The notes under the pieces: generated by a model
Seen by the model: the letters and a program-made list of their open reading frames with translations, nothing else
The model's database searches: none
Told to the model about the DNA's origin: nothing
Assembly (NCBI RefSeq): GCF_958295425.1
Contig: NC_081145.1
Location: 14,599,443-14,663,442 of the forward strand
DNA length: 64,000 nt
Direction: 5' to 3'
Source of the DNA: Solea solea
Lineage: Eukaryota; Chordata; Actinopteri; Pleuronectiformes; Soleidae
Program-made: the position numbers and the translations under genes
In this document: positions 34,428 through 46,230 of the stretch, one piece after another
How the letters are laid out: each line of letters begins with the position of its first letter
Position numbering within the stretch: the first letter of the stretch is position 1

Positions 34428-37400
34428 GTGGAAAGGGCCCTCACACGTCTATTATGTCAACAAGGCTTCTCAAAAGCCCCGGCCCGAATGCATGGAGGAC
34501 GCGTGAAGACATTGTTCCTATTTATTTCCGTCTGCCGTGGTCTCTTTATTAGGTAGCGCGCTGTGTCTCCAGCATCGTCTCCACTCTCTTAGCTCTCTAA
34601 ATGGGACGGTGCTATTGAGAAGATTCGGAGGAGGAAAAGGAGAAAAGTAATTTGGAGAATACTGAAGAGTGGGACAGGACAATGATTAGAAATGATGAAC
34701 ATGTCAAAACAATTATATCATAACTGGAGGTTCACCAATTGGAAAAGTAGACGTTTTTTCTATTAAAACACAGGGGCTATAATATTCTCTTCGAGGAGAA
34801 GATCTTTAATAGGAAAAAAAAAAAAGAAAGAAAGGAAAAAAGTAGTGATTGCTCACATTTGACATTCATTTTTCAGAGAAGATATCTAACGCCCAGCGCA
34901 CTCGCCGTGATCAATATCTAATCTGGAGAAATAAATTGCTGCTGTTTGTCTTTCGTCTTTGAGGAAATGTAGAAGCATTCTGACAACGCGGTGAAAACAT
35001 TCCTCAAATAATGAAATAATGACCTGTTGAGGAGAGAAAAAAAGGAAGAATATGTACTGTAACCTGCTCTGATATTCATCTGCGACCCAACACTGCTGAC
35101 ATCCCTGCATCTTGTATCACATCTTGTTACTTCGGTGCAGTTGTGAGGGGGGACTTCAGCACAGATCATCTCCTCTCTTTGTCAAAAAGCAAAGCAGTGA
35201 ATTGGATATCTAAGAAAAGGTATCAGTCCCCTGTGTACACTGTGAATAATACACTGTAACATGCCTGGATGTCATACACTTGTGCTTCTGACCTTCCTCC
35301 ATCTGACAGTAGAGAACTCCTTTCTCCCCCCCCCCCCCCATTTATTCTCAGCCCATGTCTTTGCAATTACCATGTTCCAATCTTGCCTTGTCCCCACAGT
35401 CACCCGCAATACCCAGAAGGATCGGCGGTCTTTCTTCTGGTGCAGCAATTACCGCCCCTATCTCTTTGAAACAAAAAGTTTGGTGTAGGATATTAGAAAA
35501 TGTCAAATTCAGGTTATATTTCACTTAAGTCCAAAGGCGATGCGGTGCGCTTCCGGGAAACACTATTTTCAAAGCCGTTGCATTATGCATGAACCGTGAG
35601 GTCCATCATTATTATTATTTTTTTGAGGAGGCAAAGGTGTAGTGTTTGCTATCAGAATTTTGTAAAAATGCATGACTGAAAAAAACACACACTCACGCCA
35701 GATATTGACGTTCATCACTGACACAGTGTGTCTTCTCCCGCATGATTTGGGAGCTCAATTAGCAAATGAAAAGGCAACCGACTCCGAAAAATGTGTTGGA
35801 CTCTTTCTGAGCGAGTCTCTTTTAAGTATGACTTTTTGAGAGTTGAGTCATATAGTTCCTCCTGTGCTGATATATGCATGAACTGTGGCCCGTTATCACA
35901 GTCCTGCAGGACAGACTAATCACATTCCAGTCTTTCACCTGCATGCCTGACATGCTTTGCTAGAGCTCATGATGAACCTTCTCAGGCAGCCATGACACCG
36001 CTGTGTCACTGACGGTGCCAGACTCCCGATGGCGGAATATAGTGTGACTTCAAATACTGTCACTGCTTTTAACACCAGCTACAATAATGGTAATATTAAA
36101 AAATACAAATAAAAAATAAAAAATAAAAATATCCCCCTGTCAAAATGTACGATTTTGGCTGTCACACTGTTTTCAAATTAAAGCTCTAAAAGTGGAGGTA
36201 ACTATGAAAACAAGTACACCATTTTTTTTCAGCCTGCAAGTTAATAGATCATTTCTTAAAAATACAGGACAAACCTAATAAGTGATGTTTATGTGTACTT
36301 ATGTACGTAGATGTTTCATGCTTATATCTAACACTATTCCTCTCTGTGTAAGCAGTTATTCTAACTGTGCATATTGTATCACCATTCAATCCACAGGATC
36401 AGCTCATGTGCACTGTGTTTTTTTCCTTATAAACACAACAGTTTGTACCTCTTTAAACTGTCACTGTGCCCCATGCAAAGTGCTACACATAAGATTTCAA
36501 GGAATACATCAATGTAATACAGAAACAATAATACTGTAAATGTTTATAATTATCTGAGGAATGTGTTTTTAGCTAAAGAAAAGTTTAAATGTCTCTGCCT
36601 CAGCTCTTCCAACACTTTTCTGTGGACATGAATAATATTAATACATTGTATTGTGAAAATTAAGTGTTTTACACTTAAGTGTAGATACTAAAAGTCTTAT
36701 AATAAGATAATTATTATGAACATTATTATCATTAATAACAAAAATACAATTTTATAGAGCTCAAAATATAATTGTAAATTACTTCTGTCTGGATCGCTTT
36801 CTTAGATGTCGACTAACAAATATGATATCTACTTTATTTTAAAGCGTGTGTGTGTGTGCGTGCGTGTGTGTGCGATATCCAAAAGTGGCTCAGTGTCCCA
36901 TCAAAGGAGTCTGGGCGGTTTATATTTAGGTGGCTCAGTTTTCACATTATAAGTGCAGGCCAGATGTATTTCATACACGCAAGTTTGCAGAATATATTTT
37001 TAAGCAAATTTCTAAATATGATGACTTTGCTTGTGGCTTTTTTTAAAATTATCATTTTTCTCACTCGGCGAAGAGAGAGAGAGAAAAAAAAAAAAAAGAT
37101 TAAGTTAAATGTCAAGCCTCGATTTTAAGACCCAAATGGTGAGGCTACTCTGTGACTCGAGTCATCTCAGTGGTAAAGTATGTGTGGCCTGATGGAAAAG
37201 TGGAAAAGTCTGGTGATGTAACACCCTCTGAGGCCGAAACACTCCACACCCTGTTCCTGTCTCTACTACCACTGTGACCTTCCACTGGACTTCTTTTCCT
37301 CTTCGTTCTGTCGCTGCGCTGGCAAAAGCAGAAACAGGAAATCATGGATCTTAGGCTTAATATGTATATTTTAATTTGGGGACATAAAAAAAAAAACATG

Positions 37401-37951
37401 TCTTCTTCCTAATTAAAAAGCCTCTCCGATGAAGTCACTCTTTACAGTGAAACTTGAATCTGCTCGGAAAGAAATTGATGACGTGTTATGAAAAAGGAAT
37501 AAAGCTGTGTAACAAAAAATTGTTGGACTTTAGAGTGAACCTGGCAAACAGGCTGAGACATCTGTTTTCTGCTAGTTTAACAGCCTTTTACTTGTTCAGG
37601 CTCGGTAAGGCCAAGCTGAAAGTTGCAGTTGCTACAGAAACAAAACAGGATGAGATGTGTAGTCAGTGGAGTCGTTGAAGGCGCAGGAATGAATGGGCGT
37701 TCATTGTGTTTCCAGGTTGGCGATTGATAGGGAATTGCGGCTGAAAGAGAACGAGTGCTAATATCCTGTTTTGGAGGTGGCATAGCTTGTTTAACCTTTA
37801 ACCCATCTTGTAACTCATCATGAGGAAAATGAGCAATATCCCACAAGCATACTCCCAGTTTGGGACAGCACAGATGGTGGTGCTGCAGTTTGAGCCACAT
37901 CATTTTTAAGTGAAATCATGCAAAAGAAACAACCACAAAGGGATGCAGTGT
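34428..37951. other. AT-rich unique non-coding DNA
   Basis: No gene is supported. It holds an A-rich run near 34809-34822, C14 at 35326-35339, an (AAAAAT)n patch at about 36095-36130 and a GT-rich stretch at 36845-36873. About 35860-36000 is complex and repeat-free and could be regulatory, but nothing specific supports that. Confidence 0.45.
35326..35339. repeat. C14 homopolymer
   Basis: Fourteen consecutive C. Confidence 0.97.
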
Positions 37952-37966
37952 GGGGGGGGGGGGGGG
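37952..37966. repeat. G15 homopolymer
   Basis: Fifteen consecutive G, able in principle to form a G-quadruplex. Confidence 0.97.
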
Positions 37967-40396
37967 TGTAATACAACCCTAACGGAGACAGGTTGCTCAT
38001 TTTCTCTAGGTTAATTCAAGAATTGCACAACAATAAGAATATCTACAAAGTCACTTTCAATCGAGAGAGAACAACTCTTCCGGGCACAGAACAAAGCCCT
38101 CTTATTACCTGACGTCCAAGAGGAGCTGCATTCTCTACCATTAGTGAATGCACATTCAATTACACAGGCTGGATACAGCTCAGGGGGCCGGACCGGTGAA
38201 CGGAGCCAGACAAGACAGAAATAAAGCTCGTTACAGACGGATTTTCAACTTCACTTAATTCAGCTTCCCTTTTCCAGATCCCTCCCATACCCTAATGCTT
38301 CTGTGTTTTTTTTTTGTTTTTTTTGTTTCCTTCCCCGCACCTCAACATGGAAGCAAGATTTACATACTGCAGGTAAACTGGGGAATAAAAAATGCAGATC
38401 CAATTAAACCTCTAGGGAGCTAATTAGTTACAATTAAGTTTCTGCTTCACTTGTTGTGTGGGTTTATTTGGTAAACACCTTCAGAATGTTGAAAGAATCT
38501 TGGCCTTTTCCTTGAACTTGAGAAGCGCTCCATTCATCTAGAGGAAACTTGATTTTTTTTTTTTTTTTTTTTTTAATGATAATAATTAATCTGCGAGGAT
38601 CCTGTGGTGAGTTATTGACTTCAAAGTTGATGGAGACATGGCTCTGAAGCTGAGAGGTAAACAAGGTGCACAATCTGACTCCGTAAACACAAAGAGTGGC
38701 CAGTGTTGTTATCAAAGAGGGTGAAGGAGTAAGTACGACTACAACCTGCTTGGAATTAATTGCACGTTGGCTTCGTTAACCTTGATGCTCGGTATTAAGC
38801 GCCACTTGCACTTCCTCATCACGCACACACCAAATCTTAGAGGGGCGCAATGAAATCTAATGATAAACAGATGAGACGCTGCTCAGTTCGACTGTTGGCA
38901 ACAAGCGGAGAGCGACGTCTCACAGCCGTGGCTGCGGTTGTTCACCTGTCTCTGTGGACTGGCCTCGAGCGAGTCATAGTTGTGTTCAGTGGCTTTGTCC
39001 TGTCATCGTGCATCACCATTCATTTGTGTATTACAGGCATCCACACATGTCCCTTTCTGTCACACTGGCTGCTTAGTGACAGACAGCATTGCTGCGATCC
39101 TGTCAAAGAGCCCATATGCATCTGAGATACACAACAACAACAACACAGATCGCACATAATTCTCGATCTCTCCGAGCACCAACACCAATGTTTTCTCACT
39201 TAGGACCTGTGTAATATAAATATATCTATAACAATAGTTATATGTTTTTTTTTTTTTTCTTCTTAAAATCTGACTGAAACCATTTTAGATCATCGTGGGA
39301 AATGCTCCTGACGTTTGAGCACAAGTGCAGTAAAGACCATCACCCCCTGTTATATCCTTACGAAAACCTCACAGTCCAGTATATAAATATACAATAGAAT
39401 TCCCCTCATTTACCAAAATGCACGCTGGAGTCTTTGAGCAGACAAAATACAGCATTTGCCACAAGGCACGGGACTGTGTAAGTGTGAGAGTGTTTAAATA
39501 ACATAAGGCATAACTGCCTTATGGTGGAAATCTGGAAAGTGGCACTTAATTCACTTGTTGACGAGACAACCCAGAGGTAAACAGTGGAAATGACTACAAT
39601 GTGCAAAAGGGTCTGAGCCAACATTGTTATTCATGATCTTAGATTTTCATAATTAGCACAAGTGTGACAGCATGTTGCCAAACGATGTCACACTTTTTTT
39701 GTTGTAGCAATGGTTGAGCCTGGTGTCAGTTTAACCCTTTCTTGTTTTTTTTCTGGTTTTTGCCATTATGTCAGTCTGATAAACAACTTTTTGAGCATTA
39801 TTTCCTACATTAGAAAGTGCTAACTGCTTTTAACTGTCTCTCTTGCATGAGTCAGGATGTGACGTATGGTGCAAACAGCTCATAATATTAGGCCTCAGCT
39901 GCCACTGAGAGCAACCATTATAAACTACTACAATATTGTACTCATCAAAATCAGCACCGACACACAAATGACACTAATTTTTGAGGCGAATTATCACAAA
40001 CAAAAACAAATTCCTTAGGGCATGTTAGAGTAATGGATCGTTTGGAAGTTATTAAAGTAAGACTATTCATTTCCCAACTAACAAGTGGCATTTAATAATA
40101 CTTCAGCAACAAAAAACAACTTGTTACGATGTTGCTGTCCCCTCTACTAAATTAAAACCCGACATCCACAGATGAACATTCACCGTCCTCACGTGCTCAT
40201 CGCACACGTGTGCACATGTTGCCGTTATGCAGTAGTAAGTTATGCATAAGTAGCACCAAGCGTTTCATCTAGCCTGTTACTTTTATGGATTCAGGCAGCA
40301 GGAGCAAAAAAAAGAAAAAATCCTTGTAGTTTGAAGCCTTATCTGGCTGCGCTGACAGGTATATACATACACTATATACAGCTGCTTTTATCTGGA
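37967..40396. other. Unique non-coding DNA
   Basis: No gene is supported. It contains T-rich runs near 38308-38330 and 38553-38574 (T22) and an (AAC)n patch near 39132-39145. About 38090-38250 and 38850-39050 are complex sequence of unknown role. The 91-codon plus frame at 38850-39125 has no recognisable domain. Confidence 0.45.
38553..38574. repeat. T22 homopolymer
   Basis: Twenty-two consecutive T. No element could be attached to it on the minus strand. Confidence 0.95.
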
Positions 40397-40936
40397 TCAA
40401 ACAGTCACAACCTGCAAACACACTTTATGTCCCGGGTACCAGTAAAGATATATTTTCGGGAAAATTTTTACGGTTTCTTGTCGACAAATAATCCAATTTA
40501 TGGCTAAGGAAGACAAGTGTTGGCTGTTTGCAGAGCATAATAAGCCATTGTGATTATAGAAGACAGTGCTATGTTGTGTTTGGTAGACTATTTCTACGCT
40601 GGTCATGTCCTTATACTTGTAAGCCAAACTGTAATTAAACCGCAAACTGATATTCTGGCAGAGGTGAACAGAGGTGAAGTTTTTGAGGAGGATTTTGTGG
40701 GAAAATTTACACATTTTTTTGCGGCCTGATGGAAAATTAATATAACAAGTAGTGTAACATTTGTTTCTGGACGGGATTATCTGAACTTTGGATATTGCAG
40801 TGAACATATGGACAACAAATTTCACAGGGATACTTTCTTGCAAAGAAATAAGTCTCCACGTAAATAATTCATGGTGAGGTTTGTGGATTTCATTTTCTGA
40901 GCGCCACAAACAAAGTTCCACTCGTCTCGTCTGCAC
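40397..40936 (-). other. Unassigned 179-codon open frame
   Basis: Minus-strand frame with no stop for about 180 codons, opening on GTG rather than ATG. The minus strand just upstream reads TTTCTGTTTCCTTCCCAG, a strong splice-acceptor-like sequence ending at plus 40936. A possible donor, TTGCAG|GTTGTG, lies at plus 40406-40414, giving a hypothetical exon of 524 bp. The translation has scattered Cys, no signal peptide (none expected internally) and no motif I recognise. Third positions are AT-rich, unlike most fish exons. With about 6% stop codons, roughly 0.1 such frames are expected by chance in the window, so it is notable but unproven. Confidence 0.15.
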
Positions 40937-41487
40937 TGGGAAGGAAACAGAAATCCCAAAGACAAATATCTCAAAACCTCAGCAAATTAAACAAAAAAAA
41001 AACAAAAGCGTCTCTCTGGCCGTATTCCACTAAAGGTAGGTGACAGAATGTTTTTATAGGAAAGAAAAACAGGCCCATGACAATCCAAGTACTATTAGAC
41101 TTCGCTTAATATCAAGTGAGCTTAACAAACGCCACATTACTGACTCTTTTTCCAGGTGGTGCAGGAGGCGAGAGGAGGCCTGTGAGCTACATGCCTGAGT
41201 TGACATTGGCATTCAGTGCGCTACCAATGCAATATGTTTAATATTATGCTAGAGAAGGAAATGACACCTGCTGGGCAAACACGTCATATATTGTAATGTA
41301 GCTTAGCAGCACTTGCCCAGCTCCTTGCACTACAAAGCGGTCCATCAAAGTGAGATCTGAGAGAGAGAAGGAGAAGGAGATTACCACTCTTTTCCATTCT
41401 TGTCAGGCCAACTTGCTTTTGCCACTTCCACACTGGTCAGTGGTTTTCTATATTTATGAATCTGTTTCTTCAACTTTTTTTTCAAGT
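40937..41487. other. Unique non-coding DNA
   Basis: No gene is seen. A polypyrimidine-AG site (GACTCTTTTTCCAG, ending 41156) resembles an acceptor without a supported exon. A short GA-rich patch lies near 41358-41380. Confidence 0.4.
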
Positions 41488-41501
41488 ACAACGTTAATGA
41501 C
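41488..41501. repeat. Target-site duplication, left copy
   Basis: ACAACGTTAATGAC, identical to the copy at 41885-41898 on the other side of the V-SINE. Confidence 0.92.
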
Positions 41502-41884
41502 GGCCACACGGTGGTGTAGTGGTTAGCACTCTCGCCTTGCAGCGAGAAGACCCGGGTTCGAGCCCCGGTTGGAACAAGGGCCTTTCTGCATGGAGTTTGC
41601 ATGTTCTCCCCGTGTGTGCGTGGGTTCTCTCCGGGTACTCCGGCTTCCTCCCACAGTCCAAAAACATGCAATGTGGGGATAGGTAAATTGGACACTCCAA
41701 ATTGACCATAGGAGTGAGTGTGAGAGTGAATGGTTGTTTGTCTCTATCTGTGTGTGGCCCTGCGATGGACTGGCGAACTGTCCAGGGTGTACCCCGCCTA
41801 TCGCCCGATGTAGCTGAGATTGGCACAGCACCCCCCGCGACCCTCTGGTTGAGGATAAAGCGGTAGATGATGACTGACTGACTG
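41502..41884 (+). mobile_element. Full-length V-SINE (HE1/DANA-type) with intact target-site duplication
   Basis: The 5' part is tRNA-derived with box A TGGTGTAGTGG (about 41512-41522) and box B GGTTCGAGCCC (41555-41565). It is followed by the conserved central domain of V-SINEs (GGAGTTTGCATGTTCTCC, then CACAGTCCAAAAACATGC). The 3' region reads CTGTCCAGGGTGTACCCCGC and AAAGCGGTAG and ends in a GACT tandem tail. The 14-bp duplication ACAACGTTAATGAC is identical at 41488-41501 and 41885-41898, which fixes the ends and shows LINE-mediated insertion. The body is close to the family as I recall it, so insertion is fairly recent on the scale of this window. Frames on its minus strand are artefacts. 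Confidence 0.93.
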
Positions 41885-41898
41885 ACAACGTTAATGAC
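41885..41898. repeat. Target-site duplication, right copy
   Basis: ACAACGTTAATGAC, identical to the copy at 41488-41501. Confidence 0.92.
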
Positions 41899-42917
41899 AC
41901 AATTTTCTGTGGCAAACCCGATGTAATTATTAATATGCTGCATTGTTTAGTTCATGAAGCACAAATCACATGTTTTTTATTGGGAAAGATTGTGCGTTCT
42001 TTGGTGGAGCAAGTTCAATGCAACTTATTGAAGATGTAAATATTAACATGTACACTGCAAGGATATTCAAGAAGAAGATATTCAAATGATCTTGGATTTG
42101 TAGCAAAAGACCCCCCAGACAAAACAAGTGGTTTTAAAGTAAAAATACTGATTAAAAAAACAAAAAACATCTCTCAAAATTACGCTTCCGATGCAAAACA
42201 GAACAATAATCTACAGAATAAACAGAGATGAAATGTGGCATTAACATGAAAAGTAGAAAGTCAGTGTGTAAACCCGCAATAATATTCAACTTTTTATGGG
42301 GCCTGGGAAATGTTTGCCATGGAGGGTAATTTCCATATAATGACCTACATGAAGAAACTAATTTAAATTATAAAAATGGAGAAACCCTCTCATGTCCTCT
42401 TAATGATCAAATGCGCGGTTGCTCATCCAGTTACGGGAGTTTTCCCGCTCCACACACTTGCTGTGCTCCATATTTATATCATGTTATTGGTGATAAAATA
42501 TACTGGAAATACAACATAGGAGGGGAAAGCATTGCAATGTGTATACTACTGAGCAATACTGTAGTAATCCAGCCTTGTACTGAATATAAATGTGCAAAAT
42601 GTGCTGTCATTTATGTTATTCTATTGAACACGTACCACTTATTTGGAACATAAAGTTTGTATACTTTTAACTCTACTGGTGTATGAAATGACTCCTGCAT
42701 GTGATGTTAAATATCCCCACAAAAGGCAGATTACAAGCCATACTGAGCACCCCCACTGTGCGGGGGCCTCTGTAATGTCACAGGAAAAGCTTTGCCACAT
42801 GCCAAAGGCACTTGTCTCCATTAACACCACACCAGGGGAGACTTACTTAAACTGACAGGCAGCAACAATACTGAAAACTCTCCCAACTGTGTGAAGAGAG
42901 ACACCAAATGAAGAGCA
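41899..42917. other. AT-rich unique non-coding DNA
   Basis: No gene and no recognisable repeat are seen. Frames are 80 codons or fewer. Confidence 0.45.
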
Positions 42918-43475
42918 GTGAGAAAAATGAGTTGGGAACTTTATTGTCCTACGCCTTCCCTCCGCACAGACGCGCAGCTGAGCCAGTGCAGCTGGCCAAC
43001 TGACAAATGGGAAAAAATAGTCCAATTTGAGCTGGTCGTTAGCAGTCGGAGCGAAGCATTCCAGATAAATGAGCGGCTGCCTCAGGTATGGCAGGAGATC
43101 TTCCTGATGCAGTCCTGGGAGACTGGTCGGTACCACGGCAACCCCTTAGCCATGCCTTCGATCCGACAGGCCCGACACTACAGCAAAGGTGACCTTGCAG
43201 TGCCGCTCCTGCTGGGCTTCTTATTTTTACACTCCCCCCCTCACAGCCCCCTCTTCTCCCTTGGCCTGCGCTCCTCTTTTTTTTTTCTTTTTTTTTCTAA
43301 TCCCCACTTAAAGAGACAGTGTGGTGATTTCTGTGTCATTAACTTCTCCTTTCCACCACTTTTTGTCCCACAGAAAGACGCAAGCAAAGAGGTGGTGACC
43401 CTGGGGTGGATTCAGGATGAAGGGCATGAAGGTACAGCTAGAGTCAAACACTTACTACGGATGTTTGGACTCTGA
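42918..43475 (+). other. Unassigned 185-codon open frame with splice-like signals
   Basis: The longest frame in the window. CTTCCCTCCGCACAG ends at 42969 and could be an acceptor; donors could be CTCAG|GTATGG (at 43085/43086) or GCAAAG|GTGACC (at 43188/43189). A second acceptor, CCACTTTTTGTCCCACAG, ends near 43373, with a possible donor GAAG|GTACAG about 58 bases on. The segments 42970-43085 and the one after 43373 join in a compatible phase, giving a short hypothetical peptide. The full frame runs through a T-rich tract (43275-43298), so it cannot all be coding. I recognise no protein family. A conserved non-coding element is equally likely. Confidence 0.15.
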
Positions 43476-46212
43476 CACCCAACTTATTGACATGTGTTTG
43501 TGAGTGTCCGAATATTCCACTGAGCTTCAGTATATATGTTTTAGTGCCAGCTGTCAGAGCGAGGACACTTTCTCCTGCACACCCACTATGGCCTGTGGGA
43601 CTGTCAATTTTGTGAATGCCGTACTGGTTCCATTTTGCAAAAGTCCAAGAAACAGAGACATGATTGAGTCCATTTCCCAAATTCACAATTCAGACTTGAT
43701 TAGAAGCCAGTTTAGAAAGTGTCTGAATGCCCTCAATGAACTGTCTGCAGACGCAGCCACATACAGCGACTTGGTCGGACACAATGGTAAACACTATTTG
43801 CATGTCAAAACTATTAATGCTCGATCATGCTAACCTTACATTTGCGCTGGTACTAATTCTTGGCTTTGGTTAAAACGCAAACCTCTCCGGGGACACTTAC
43901 ACAAACCAGTGTGTGCCTCTCATCAGCCTCTTCACACTCCACACAACCACTTCCTGACAGCTACTTCATTGAATAAATCATGACTATTGATTAACATGCA
44001 CACAACAGCCTGCACGAGCACATTCTGAGGTTTGTTTCTTGAGTGCCAAGCTCATTTAACATGGGCTCTTTCATGTGCGTAATTGTGCACGCTTCCAGTC
44101 ATCTTCAACCCCCTTTCATATAAAACAGAAAATCCCACAGCTAGTTCTCCCACAGAAATTAGTGAATTGTGATGAGGTGAACTGAATCAATTATTGCCAT
44201 GAGGTCAGAACCTATTAAAAACATTTTCCCCTGTTGCCATCAATTATCTGCCCTGATGTACTCAATCTCATTTTATGCACTAAAACCATGTGTGCGACAC
44301 ACACACACACACCTTGTGATTGCAATTGCTATCCTACTGTCTTTCATTGTCTGTTCATTTCCATTCTTTTGCAAATTCTACCAAAATATTCTCACCGTCT
44401 TTTCAGCAGCAGAGAGAGTATTATGAAGCCAATCAGGAGAATTGGTATCAGGGGCCGATCGGGCACATTTTATTGGATTGTTATCAGCTAAACCATCATT
44501 GATCACAATCTGATCCTTTTGAACACCGCTGCTGCTGCAGCTCCTCTCCTCTAAGACAGCCGCTCGTTATATTGCACCGTCCTGCACCGTCTGAGCCAGT
44601 GAATATTGGTGTGTGTGAATATGAAATATTATTTGGAAGCGGGGGAAGACTGAGTTCAGACATTGAGGCTGGAAAAATACACAGATTCATGAGAATCACC
44701 TCTTCTAATGATCATTTAAAGCATCTTCATGCCAGGCTTATATTAAACTTGGCTGTTACCGTTGTTGGTTTGTGTTCTCACAGCAACCATTACTTCTCAA
44801 AGACACTGTACATTCCACCACTGTGCAATTATGAGCGAACCAAATGTTTCTTTAGTTCCAACAAAGACTTCCTCGTGGTGGGTTTGCATCACTCATTTAT
44901 TGTTGAGCCATGACCTTCAGTATTCTAATTCTGAAAAATGGCCTTTGAATAAGTAGTCCACAGCTGTGTTATTTCAAACTGTAGGAAACTACTGGCTATT
45001 TAATCAATATTTGAGTAATACAAATATAAGTCTTGATCTAAATATCACGCAAATAATCTCTGCAGGCTTTTAGTTTAATTGTCCTTTAAATAATAAAAAA
45101 AAAACAAGCTAAATTGTTAATTTTATTGGCAGCCACCAAGTGATATGAGGGAAAAAATACTCCTAATAAATGTAATTGTGCAACAATGTTGATTAAATTA
45201 ATTAAATGGGCCAAAATCAATGTATGCTAAGGTCCCCAGCATTTTAAGAATGTTTGCTTCTTTATCGCACCATTAACAGCATTTTATGAATGAAAACTAA
45301 AGTTTGTAAACTGCTCACTCTCTTTCACTAAAGTCCACTAAGATAATAAAATAGTTTTCAGCTTGCAGGGACACAAGAGGCTGCCTTATTTGGTGAATGT
45401 GCATCACTTTGGTGAATCCAAAGGATTTCAAACACCTTAGCGACAAAATAACATTTATACTTACTGTTGGAGGCAGCGGTGGATCAACAACTCTTACGTG
45501 CTGAAATGTAAAATGCCTGATTTTCTCCATGGACGTAATTGCAGGGAGTGAGCGGTTCGCAAAGCAAAAGAAAGGCTGTCTAACAGCGGGATAACGCAGC
45601 AAACACATTCTTAATTGTAGACTTAAACCGTCACATATTTCATCCTGTATGGCGTTTGTTAGGTGGCTAAAAGAGGAGAGGAAATGAGAGCTGAGGATGG
45701 GAGAGGGTGGGCTCCAACTGTCACAACTTGGAGAAAGAATCCCACAGAGACGTGGAGCTCTGGGACTTGTTCTATCACCTCAGTGCTACAGTGATGGAGA
45801 TCCCCTCAGCCATCAGACATAGGTGTCCCTGGTCTTCTCGGCCAGTCCCTCCCCGAACAAAACAAATGGGCCTCTACTGTCTTGGATAGGCTTGCTCATT
45901 ATAAATGAGGATGTACATTTTGTGAAGGAAGTAGAGCCTAGACAGAAACACCAGGCCTTTCCTCCCACTCCGTCCAGCCCGCTCTCTCTATCGTTTCCTC
46001 TTGTGGAAAGCTGAGGACCAGTAGAGGAGGGTGAAAGCATTTGGATCATGACCTTTCCTCAGGCGCACTGAGACAAATTAAAGCCAGACATCTGATGAGA
46101 GGAGACTGTGGAGACCTTCCAAGCTGCTCCAAGAGCAGCCTCAATGCTTCCACACTTTCAAGTCACTGCACACAGAACAGGTTACATTGTCCAGCTATTT
46201 TAATAACAAGCT
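43476..46212. other. Unique non-coding DNA
   Basis: No gene is supported. Plus frames at 43504-43833 (109 codons, followed by AATG|GTAAAC) and 44572-44913 (113 codons, with TTCTCACAG at 44782 ahead of its last third) match nothing known. A (CA)n patch lies near 44299-44312. On the minus strand a donor-like ACA|GTAAGTATA lies at about 45459-45470. About 44430-44760 is complex repeat-free sequence. Confidence 0.4.
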
Positions 46213-46230
46213 GGGGGGGGGGGGGGGGGG
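46213..46230. repeat. G18 homopolymer
   Basis: Eighteen consecutive G, then C and five more G. Longest G run in the window. Confidence 0.97.

Noticed and set aside
41381..41943. Minus-strand frames of 104-149 codons
   Set aside because: They lie across the V-SINE on its antisense strand and start or end in its flanks.
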